A program made the translations under genes and the position numbers. DNA of 23,283 nt from a virus, in IMG/VR virus record IMGVR_UViG_3300035698_004316, positions 1-23,283 of that record. One strand, written 5' to 3'. Under the pieces are notes generated by a model. That model ran no database searches. It was given only the letters and a program-made list of their open reading frames with translations, and had not been told where the DNA came from. Position 1 is the stretch's first letter, and every line of letters starts with the position of its first letter. Shown here one piece after another: positions 15,682 through 22,365 of this stretch.

Positions 15682-15987
15682 ATGGCAACAGAAGAATTAT
15701 TACATAAGATGGTCGACGGGAAGAAGGTTTACTTCTCTCAGGAAGAAAGTGACTCTATAAAAGCATCTTGGGCGGCCACCGAGACATCTAGAAACGCTGA
15801 GAAACAAGCCACAGAATACTCTAGGAACAGAGAGAAAGCATACCCTAGCGTAGGGGAACAATTAGGAGCTATCACAGATACCTTAAAGATGCTTAAAGAG
15901 TCAGGTAAGATAGCCACAACATTTAACCTAGACGAAATTCTCGCCGATATTCAAACAGTTAAAGACACTTACCCAAAACCGGTATAA
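15682..15987 (+). CDS. Small tail-fibre-associated protein
   Basis: 101 residues, starting 14 bases after the fibre pair. The N-terminal half is polar and helical, with an alternating Arg/Glu/Tyr helix (ATEYSRNREKAYPSVGEQLG, about 42-61). The end reads ADIQTVKDTYPKPV. The 'YPS.GEQL......' followed by a final 'I..VK..YPKP' pattern is shared, as I recall, by small proteins at the end of tail-fibre operons in many phages. A fibre-associated or fibre-assembly role is plausible. No catalytic motif is visible. Confidence 0.65.
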   Translation: MATEELLHKMVDGKKVYFSQEESDSIKASWAATETSRNAEKQATEYSRNREKAYPSVGEQLGAITDTLKMLKESGKIATTFNLDEILADIQTVKDTYPKPV

Positions 15988-15990
15988 CAA

Positions 15991-16236
15991 ATGAGTAAAT
16001 ACATAAAAGACGATAAGTACGTAAAAGGTGAACATAATGTCATCTGCGACGTATGCGGTTTCCAAATAAAAGCTGGGCAATCCAGAATGAGATGGGACAA
16101 CATGTTAGTATGCCCCGAAGACTGGGAAACTAAACACGAACAAATAGAGAGCCCGGTACCTGCTATAGGCGATGGCAAAGCGGTGCACCATCTTTTAGCG
16201 CCTGAGTCCGAAGATACGTTCAGGACAGATTCATGA
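15991..16236 (+). CDS. Zinc-ribbon protein, copy 1
   Basis: 81 residues. Cys19-x2-Cys22 and Cys41, with His49 (or Asp44) as a possible fourth ligand, form a probable single zinc ribbon in residues 10-50 (CDVCGFQIKAGQSRMRWDNM). The remainder is short, polar and probably unstructured. It overlaps the next gene by four bases (ATGA), and that gene encodes a second copy of the same ribbon. Similar small ribbon proteins with 'NVICD.CGF' and 'HPQDF' occur in phage structural operons, as I recall. Whether it is a virion part, an assembly factor or a nucleic-acid binder cannot be told from sequence. Confidence 0.7.
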   Translation: MSKYIKDDKYVKGEHNVICDVCGFQIKAGQSRMRWDNMLVCPEDWETKHEQIESPVPAIGDGKAVHHLLAPESEDTFRTDS

Positions 16237-16559
16237 CAGACGAACCTAATAGAGATGTTTACATTGACGGAGAGCACAACGTAATATGCGCTGTCTGTCA
16301 ATTTAAAATGAAATCAAAGGATGCGAGACTTAGATGGGACGGATTAGTAGTTTGTGAAAGAGACTACGAAGTTAGACATCCTCAAGACTTTCCTCCCCCA
16401 CCAGCTTATGGTGGATACCCAGTTAAAAACCCTAGACCTGACGTAACAATGGCTAATATAGTATTCCACAGTACTGCTAACGTTCCTTGGGAAGAGTTGA
16501 CAGTTAATAACTGGGAAGACGAGACAGATATAACTTGGGAAAATTGGACTACAGGATAA
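16233..16559 (+). CDS. Zinc-ribbon protein, copy 2, with Trp-rich tail
   Basis: 108 residues, aligned without gaps to copy 1 over the first 49 positions: Cys19, Cys22, Cys41 and His49 fall at the same places and 'GEHNVIC' and 'RWD' are shared. After HPQDFPPPPAYGG it has a distinct C-terminus with repeated 'W-E' units (VPWEELTVNNWEDETDITWE), which could be a small interaction segment. The start ATG overlaps copy 1's stop (ATGA), so translation is likely coupled. The pair is a tandem duplication. Function is unknown; a structural or fibre-attachment role is suggested only by the position between fibres and the gp4-like adaptor. Confidence 0.7.
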   Translation: MTDEPNRDVYIDGEHNVICAVCQFKMKSKDARLRWDGLVVCERDYEVRHPQDFPPPPAYGGYPVKNPRPDVTMANIVFHSTANVPWEELTVNNWEDETDITWENWTTG

Positions 16560-16565
16560 CAAATA

Positions 16566-17519
16566 ATGGCAACATCAGGATCAACAGACTTTAATCAAAC
16601 TAAAAGTGACATCATAAAGGACGCATTCATACTATGCGGTATATATGGTGAACAGGAATCAATATCAGGAGGAGATTCACAATTAGCCTCTAGATTGCTA
16701 AACGGGATGATAAAAGCGTGGCAAGGTAAAGGGGCCAACTTATGGACCCAAACAGAAGGTACAATATTCTTCGTAGAAGGTCAAGCTAAATATGACCTAA
16801 ACGCCACTACAGGCGACCAAGGAGCTCAAGAAAGTGAGATTGTAGAGACTACTACCTCAGCAGCAGCAGCGGCGGCCGCCAGTACAGTAACATGTACTAC
16901 AGTAACCGGAATGACTGCAGGCGACGTTATAGGTGTAGTATTAGATGACGGCACTATAGACTGGGACACAATCGACTCAATCGACACAGGTACTCTAATC
17001 GTAACACTAACAGGAACATTAACTAGTGCAGCAGCTTCAGGTAATAACGTATATAACTATACAAATCAAATAGATAGACCTCAAGAGATCACTGACGCCA
17101 GATTAAGATGTGGAGTAAGTACCAACGCTTCAGATAGATTAATGACTAGAATATCTAGAGAGGAGTACTTCAGACTACCTGATAAGACTCTTCGAGGCAA
17201 GCCTATCATGTACTACTACGATAGACAACACACTACAGGTCAAGTATATGTATGGCCTACGCCAGACACTGTAGACGAAAGATTAAAGATTACATACACG
17301 AGAACTGTAGAAGACTTCGACGCATCCTCAGATAACCCGGATTTCTCTCCAGAATGGATAGAAGCCATAAAATACCAGTTAGCAGTCCGGATAGCACCAG
17401 CTTTCGGGAAAGACGCTAAATTACAATCACTTCTGCCATTAGCCTCTATTATGCTAGAAAACATATTAGATTGGGATAATGAGCACGTATCGCTTGACAT
17501 TGGCCCGGATTTCAGGTAG
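16566..17519 (+). CDS. P22 gp4-like head-tail adaptor (head completion protein)
   Basis: 317 residues, about twice P22 gp4 (166). It would bind below the portal after packaging, hold the DNA in and join the tail. The N-terminal helices DIIKDAFILCGIYGEQESIS and the 'LNGMIKAWQGKGANLWTQ' block (about 48-65) match the gp4 pattern. It ends with a segment of Tyr/Trp-rich strands and helices ('ISREEYFRLPDKTLRGKP', 'WPEAIK'-like helix). An Ala/Thr/Asp-rich insertion at about 95-175, including a run of seven alanines, adds a probable beta domain absent from P22 gp4. The next gene is gp10-like, giving the P22 order 4-10. Confidence 0.8.
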   Translation: MATSGSTDFNQTKSDIIKDAFILCGIYGEQESISGGDSQLASRLLNGMIKAWQGKGANLWTQTEGTIFFVEGQAKYDLNATTGDQGAQESEIVETTTSAAAAAAASTVTCTTVTGMTAGDVIGVVLDDGTIDWDTIDSIDTGTLIVTLTGTLTSAAASGNNVYNYTNQIDRPQEITDARLRCGVSTNASDRLMTRISREEYFRLPDKTLRGKPIMYYYDRQHTTGQVYVWPTPDTVDERLKITYTRTVEDFDASSDNPDFSPEWIEAIKYQLAVRIAPAFGKDAKLQSLLPLASIMLENILDWDNEHVSLDIGPDFR

Positions 17520-17552
17520 AATGTTAGGTAGTTTAAACGGAACGCAACCATA

Positions 17553-19016
17553 ATGCCTGTATTACCTCTAAATGGAGGCTTCTATACCACCCGATCAGAA
17601 TCTCAGTCAAAACAAGAGACTATCAACTGGTATCCAGAAGAAGACCCTTCAGACGTAGAAAGAAACCTCATATTATTACCTACCCCAGGGTTAACACTCT
17701 TTTCCACTCCAGATGGCTCTGGGAGTACCTGCAGAGGTATGTTAGAGCATAAAGGAGTCGGTTACGTAGTAGTTGATGCCGGTGTATATACAATCACTAC
17801 AGCTGGTACTGCAGCGTCTATAGCAACCTTAACAACCTCAACAGGGACAGTTAATTGGGCCGCTACTAATGACGAATTGGTACTTGTAGATGGAACCAAG
17901 AAATACAGCTATAAAGTGTCTACTACAACCTGGTCAGAGATCACTGACGCAGACTCTCCTGCAGCCCCTACTCAAGTAGTAGCCCAAGACGGCTACACAT
18001 TAATGCCCACCCCTAACTCAAGACAATTCCAGTTCTCATCCATTAACGACGCAACGAGCTGGAGAGCTACTGATCTAGCCTCAGCTGAATACGCTGAAGA
18101 TAACATCGTAACGATGTATTCCAGTTTCGATCAGATGTGGATATTCTGCGATAAGACTACCGAAGTATGGTACAACTCAGGGGCTATATTTCCTTGGACA
18201 CCAGTACCTAACGGAGTCTTAGAGATGGGCTGTGCAGCAGCTGAATCAGTAGCCGAAGCAGATAATGCTTTATTCTGGTTAGGGCAAGACAGGTACGGAG
18301 ACGGCGTAATATGCCAATCTGAAGGCTTTAACTACAAGATAGTATCTAATAGAGGTATTAATAACCAAATTAGAACGTACGACTCCATAAGTGACGCTTT
18401 CGCATACGCCTACAGACAAGAAGGTCACACCTTCTACGTCATAACTTTCCCTAATACTGAAACCATTGACGGTATCGTCAAAGGGGTAACCTGGGTATAC
18501 GATACAACTACAGGACAATGGCATGAAAGACAATCTACAGACACTACAAGGATCGTTCAACCTGCATATACTAGACACAGAAGCCAATTCTACATGTTAT
18601 TAGGCGGAAAAGGCATCGTAGGAGACTTCCAATCAGGAAAGCTATACGAACTTGACTTAGAAAAGTACACAGATAACGGTGAGCCCATTAAAAGAAAAAG
18701 AGTTACTGAGACGTATAACCAAGAAGGTAGGCTGTTCAGTACATATAACTTAGAGATACAAATGGACACAGGCATCGGCTTAGTGTCAGGACAAGGAAGT
18801 GACCCACTGTTCGGTATTCGTTACTCCAAAGATGCAGGTCGAACTTGGAGTGAACAGAAATTCTTATCTCCAGGTAAACTAGGTGAATATGATAAGAGGC
18901 CTTTATTGACTAGACTCGGCTCGGGTCGTAACCTCACTATTGAGGTTGAGGCTACAGACCCTGTGCCGTGGGTACTTTTGGGAGCCCGTGCGGATATCGA
19001 AGGGTCGGCTGATTAA
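17553..19016 (+). CDS. P22 gp10-like tail hub (packaged DNA stabilisation protein)
   Basis: 487 residues, close to P22 gp10 (472). It forms the hub under the gp4 ring and helps keep packaged DNA inside. Strong family signals are the start PVLPLNGGFYTTRSESQSKQ followed by ETINWYPE, the block NALFWLGQDRYGDGVI, then DAFAYAYRQEGHTFYVITFP, and VTWVYDTTTGQWHERQS. The repeated strand pattern fits the beta-propeller-like hub fold. Its stop overlaps the next ATG (TAATG). Together with the upstream gp4-like gene this is the clearest evidence that the tail is P22-like. Confidence 0.9.
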   Translation: MPVLPLNGGFYTTRSESQSKQETINWYPEEDPSDVERNLILLPTPGLTLFSTPDGSGSTCRGMLEHKGVGYVVVDAGVYTITTAGTAASIATLTTSTGTVNWAATNDELVLVDGTKKYSYKVSTTTWSEITDADSPAAPTQVVAQDGYTLMPTPNSRQFQFSSINDATSWRATDLASAEYAEDNIVTMYSSFDQMWIFCDKTTEVWYNSGAIFPWTPVPNGVLEMGCAAAESVAEADNALFWLGQDRYGDGVICQSEGFNYKIVSNRGINNQIRTYDSISDAFAYAYRQEGHTFYVITFPNTETIDGIVKGVTWVYDTTTGQWHERQSTDTTRIVQPAYTRHRSQFYMLLGGKGIVGDFQSGKLYELDLEKYTDNGEPIKRKRVTETYNQEGRLFSTYNLEIQMDTGIGLVSGQGSDPLFGIRYSKDAGRTWSEQKFLSPGKLGEYDKRPLLTRLGSGRNLTIEVEATDPVPWVLLGARADIEGSAD

Positions 19017-19435
19017 TGAGTAGGATTAGTATACCACCAGCACCTAATAAGGTGAAAATACTTTTAGACGAAGTATCCATGAAGGTAAGCGTACCTTGGT
19101 TACAGTGGTTTGAAGGTGTCAGAGAAGAAGCTAACCCTAGTACTCAAGATATAACAGCTGCCGAAGCAGTAGATCCTAATACAGAATATACATCTTTATC
19201 AGTAGCATCAGGTACTTACGCAGTCACCCTAGCAGTCCCTGAAGTAGAAGGTAGAACTAAGATCATTGAAATGATAGACGCCTCAGGAACATCCGTTACA
19301 TTAGCTTTAACTAACGTTATAGGTGGTTCAGCAGGAACTACGGCCACATTTAATGCAGTAAATGAAACTCTGGTGTTAGTAAGCGTAAGCGACAAATGGG
19401 TAGTCATCAATGAAACAGGGGTAACATTATCTTAA
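19016..19435 (+). CDS. Unrecognised protein at the tail-needle (gp26) position
   Basis: 139 residues, one-base overlap with the hub gene. In P22 this place is held by gp26, a 233-residue coiled-coil needle plugging the tail. Here the N-terminal 40 residues (ISIPPAPNKVKILLDEVSMK followed by VSVPWLQWF) form a short helix-strand segment. The rest, from about residue 60, is a beta domain (RTKIIEMIDASGTSVTLAL, then TLVLVSVSDKWVVI). There is no long heptad coiled coil, so it is not an ordinary needle. It could be a short plug or tail-tip protein, or a fibre-anchor. Similar 'PWLQWF' proteins occur in phage tail regions as I recall. Function is inferred from position only. Confidence 0.6.
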   Translation: MSRISIPPAPNKVKILLDEVSMKVSVPWLQWFEGVREEANPSTQDITAAEAVDPNTEYTSLSVASGTYAVTLAVPEVEGRTKIIEMIDASGTSVTLALTNVIGGSAGTTATFNAVNETLVLVSVSDKWVVINETGVTLS

Positions 19436-19436
19436 T

Positions 19437-19907
19437 ATGAATATGTATCACAAACTCGTAACAGATAAAGAAGAGCTACTAAAAGTGTACGGAAACCCTG
19501 AAGCACATGAATCTGCTTACGGAGAAGAACTCACTTGGGTAGACGGATCTGAAGACGGGTATCAACACATGGTTTTCTATACTAAAGAAGACGATAACAT
19601 AATAGGGGCAATCCCCTTTAAAGAATTAAGCCGTTTAATGGCTGAAGTACACATTCACTTCTTACCTGAGTTTTGGGGAACAGGAGCTAGCATGAAAGCT
19701 GGCCTAATGTTCGTTAATTGGGTTAAGAAGAATAAAACGTACTTAAAACTAATAACGTGGACCAGTGAGAATCATTGGGTTACACATAAATACTTAGCAA
19801 AACTAGATTGCACTAAAATGGAAACTATTCCTAACTCTAACCTCTACAGAGGGGAAGTATGCGGAACAGTCATATATTACAAAGACTTATATAAAACACA
19901 CCAGTAG
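19437..19907 (+). CDS. P22 gp14-like protein (GNAT-type fold, DUF2824-like)
   Basis: 156 residues from ATG 19437; a second ATG in frame lies at 19443. The central part, MAEVHIHFLPEFWGTGASMK (about 63-82), with ITWTSENHWVTHKYLAKLDC after it, matches the GNAT acetyltransferase layout: a central strand, a pyrophosphate-loop-like WGTGA, then helix and strand. P22 gene 14 lies in the same place (after 26, before 7) and is of this type. Whether it acetylates anything is unknown, and the loop is not a full consensus. It may be a structural or assembly protein that has kept the fold. Confidence 0.7.
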   Translation: MNMYHKLVTDKEELLKVYGNPEAHESAYGEELTWVDGSEDGYQHMVFYTKEDDNIIGAIPFKELSRLMAEVHIHFLPEFWGTGASMKAGLMFVNWVKKNKTYLKLITWTSENHWVTHKYLAKLDCTKMETIPNSNLYRGEVCGTVIYYKDLYKTHQ

Positions 19908-19919
19908 GAGACGGCATTA

Positions 19920-20687
19920 ATGTCTAAGCCAAAGAAACCCGAACGGGACGGACTATCGCCCGCAGATGCGGTCGTAGCAGCAGCTGAAATTCAAGCTAAC
20001 GCGGCACAACAAGCTGCAGATACTCAGGAGAGGGTAGCTAAAGAAGGCTTGTCCTTCTTAGAAGGTCAATACGACATCTCCAGAGAGACTTTACAGCCTT
20101 TTGTAGATGCAGGACTCAGAGGTACTGAGGCCCTAGAGGGATTAACAGGTCTGAGAGGCCCTGAGGCGCAGCAGGAGCAACTTTCCTTCATTACTGAAGG
20201 GCCACAGTTCCAAACGGCACTAGACCTCGGTAGAGAGCAACTAGAGAAGTCTGCAGCGGCTGGAGGCACGCTACAGTCAGGCAAGTTTGCAGGGGATCTT
20301 CAAAGGTTCACTACTCAAACATTACTAGGGGGAGTAGGTCAACAACAACAAGCTTTAGGCCAACTAGCATCTCTAGGGGCAGCAGGAGCAGGCCAACAAG
20401 CTCAAGGCAGCAACCAACTAGGGGTAGCAGGGAATCAAATATTCCAAAACATTGGGGAGACTCGAGCAGGTTCTCAGTTGGCTATCGGCCAAGTTAGATC
20501 TCAAGGTCTATTAGCTCAAACACAGATTCAAGAAGCAGAATACCAAGAGAAGTTAGCTACGTACAATGAGGGGGGCCTTTTTAGCGGTCTCTTAGGAGGT
20601 CTGACGTCAGGTATCGCATCTGTAGGTTTAGGTCTATTAACAGAAGGCGCCGTACCTGGCGCAGGTTTAGCGGGAGCAGCACTATAA
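19920..20687 (+). CDS. P22 gp7-like DNA ejection (internal virion) protein
   Basis: 255 residues, close to P22 gp7 (229). gp7-type proteins are packaged and ejected to help carry DNA across the host envelope. After a basic start, residues about 15-50 are Ala/Gln-rich helix (EIQANAAQQAADTQERVAKE). Then come YDISRETLQPFVDAGLRGTE, FITEGPQFQTALDLGREQLE, SAAAGGTLQSGKFAGDLQRF and a Gln/Gly/Leu-rich run with NQLGVAGNQ. This order of motifs is typical of the family. The final 25 residues are Gly/Leu/Ala-rich and hydrophobic (GLTSGIASVGLGLLTEG), possibly membrane-inserting. It overlaps the next gene by one base (TAATG). Confidence 0.85.
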   Translation: MSKPKKPERDGLSPADAVVAAAEIQANAAQQAADTQERVAKEGLSFLEGQYDISRETLQPFVDAGLRGTEALEGLTGLRGPEAQQEQLSFITEGPQFQTALDLGREQLEKSAAAGGTLQSGKFAGDLQRFTTQTLLGGVGQQQQALGQLASLGAAGAGQQAQGSNQLGVAGNQIFQNIGETRAGSQLAIGQVRSQGLLAQTQIQEAEYQEKLATYNEGGLFSGLLGGLTSGIASVGLGLLTEGAVPGAGLAGAAL

Positions 20688-21670
20688 TGCCAATTAATTT
20701 CGGACAACTAGAAGGGGTCACCCCTGAACAAGTCATGTTATTCCTAAGAAGTAAAGAAAGACAGGAAGACAGACAGGAAAGACAAGGTGCCAGGAACCAA
20801 CAATCTAGAGATAGGGCACTAGACAGAGGAGCAGTAGCTAGCCAAAGCCAACTAGAAAGACAAGGCCGTCTCCAAGAACAGGGCTTAAAAGGGGCACAGT
20901 CAACAGAAAATTCAATACTAAAGAATGCTTTAAGCAGAAGTGTTAACTTAGAGTTAGAGCAAGAGAGACAAGCAGGCAGACTAAGCCTAGAAGACTTTAA
21001 ACAACAAGGCAAAGCTACGGCAGCAGAAAAGTCAGCCGGAGTACTATCAGAATTCCAGAGGAGATCTTTAGACCTCGAAGAGGATAAGTTAGACCTTAGG
21101 AGAGATAAGCAAGAAACTGACGCCAATCTAGACAGGGAACAGTTCGAAGCTAAAAAGGATTTAGATCTATTTAATAGAAGTGTCGACGTAGAAAAACTAA
21201 ATATAGATAAGCAAAGACTACAACAAAATCTGCAAATGCATGCTCAAGATCTATCAGATAAACAGTTTGAGCAAAGTGTGGATAAAGCTAAGTCTTTATT
21301 TCAAATAGTAACAGACATTAAAGGTGAACCTACTCTACAAGGTAGAAGAGACAAGTACGCCGAACACTTAGGGGCCATCAAAAGGATAGACCCAGGTGCT
21401 CCTGAAACGTTAGACTCAAGCTGGTTAGGTGCAAACTTCTCCATTGTAGCAGACCTACCTAGCTTCTTTAGAGGAAATCCAGAAGCAGCTGTGCAGGCCT
21501 TTAAAGTGGGTTCAGGGAGCGGGGCCGTCGAAACGAGGGACGTACCAGTATCCCGGAAGCGGGCAGCAAAAGCTTCCACCTCAAACCTCAAAGAAGGTGA
21601 TATTATCGTAAACCCTAAAACTGGCGAGAGACTGAGAATTAGAAACGGCAAAGCCGAGAGGATAGAATAA
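20687..21670 (+). CDS. Coiled-coil ejection/internal virion protein (gp20 position)
   Basis: 327 residues, shorter than P22 gp20 (471) and not clearly alike in sequence. Residues about 20-215 are highly charged Gln/Arg/Glu/Lys helix with repeats such as RQEDRQERQG and LDLEEDKLDLRRDKQE, a long coiled coil. A compact region follows (about 215-270), then a small C-terminal motif EGDIIVNPKTGERLRIRNGK (about 302-321). As I recall, this ending occurs in other phage internal or tail proteins. Its position between gp7- and gp16-like genes, with TAATG overlaps on both sides, suggests an ejected protein. The coiled coil could contribute to a transenvelope channel. Confidence 0.65.
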   Translation: MPINFGQLEGVTPEQVMLFLRSKERQEDRQERQGARNQQSRDRALDRGAVASQSQLERQGRLQEQGLKGAQSTENSILKNALSRSVNLELEQERQAGRLSLEDFKQQGKATAAEKSAGVLSEFQRRSLDLEEDKLDLRRDKQETDANLDREQFEAKKDLDLFNRSVDVEKLNIDKQRLQQNLQMHAQDLSDKQFEQSVDKAKSLFQIVTDIKGEPTLQGRRDKYAEHLGAIKRIDPGAPETLDSSWLGANFSIVADLPSFFRGNPEAAVQAFKVGSGSGAVETRDVPVSRKRAAKASTSNLKEGDIIVNPKTGERLRIRNGKAERIE

Positions 21671-22365
21671 TGGCAGGATTCCAAATGCCCCCAGGCTTCG
21701 AACTAGAGTCCGAAGAGGTAGCATCAGCACCAGAAGGAAGCCCTTTAGCTAGACAGACAGGTGGACGTGAACCTGAAGTAGGTCAATATTCTAGAGAGCA
21801 AGCCCCTGAATTTGAACCTATTAAACTAACTAAGACGAACCAGAACAGGTTGCAAGACGATGTTGTTGATCTGCAAGACAGAAAGGCAAGGTTAGAAAAT
21901 ATACGAGATGCGTTTGAAGACGACTTCGTAACACTACAAGGTAGAGTAGAGACTGCACTAGCAGAAGGCTTTGATTATGTAGGACTAGCTTCTGAAGACC
22001 AAAAGGCTCGAATAAATTCTGCCACTAAATTTTTAAGTATGGTAGAGCAAACCTTTTTGAAAGATAAAAAAGAAGCTACTGGCGCTCAAGCAGCCGTACA
22101 AGAAATTGAACAGCTTAGAAAAGCAATTTTAAACAGAAATGCAGGGCCTGAAACAATTAGGGCACAATTAGATTTACTTTTAAAAAAGACAGACAGACAA
22201 CTGGAACATAGGTTTAAAGCTTTGAGTGAGGGTTTATCTCCAAGTATTAAAGAAGTAGGTGATGTAAAATCATTGCGAAAAGAAGCTCAAGAGGCTATTA
22301 AACAAGGTGCGCCCAGAGCAGACGTTGAAGACGACTTCTATGAAATGACAGGGAGGGATTTATAA
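21670..22365 (+). CDS. Additional ejection-module protein
   Basis: 231 residues, overlapping both neighbours by one base (TAATG). It starts with a 'MPPGFELE' segment and a disordered Glu/Pro region. From about residue 65 it is helical: DLQDRKARLENIRDAF, DDFVTLQGRVETALAEGFDY, SATKFLSMVEQTFLKDKKEA, TGAQAAVQEIEQLRKAI, RAQLDLLLKKTDRQ. The order '..LQGR......L....F......F..EATGA......E...LRKA......P......L' resembles a group of phage internal virion proteins. P22 has no separate gene here, so either this is an extra ejection component or the gp20/gp16 functions are divided differently. No transmembrane segment is visible. Confidence 0.65.
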   Translation: MAGFQMPPGFELESEEVASAPEGSPLARQTGGREPEVGQYSREQAPEFEPIKLTKTNQNRLQDDVVDLQDRKARLENIRDAFEDDFVTLQGRVETALAEGFDYVGLASEDQKARINSATKFLSMVEQTFLKDKKEATGAQAAVQEIEQLRKAILNRNAGPETIRAQLDLLLKKTDRQLEHRFKALSEGLSPSIKEVGDVKSLRKEAQEAIKQGAPRADVEDDFYEMTGRDL

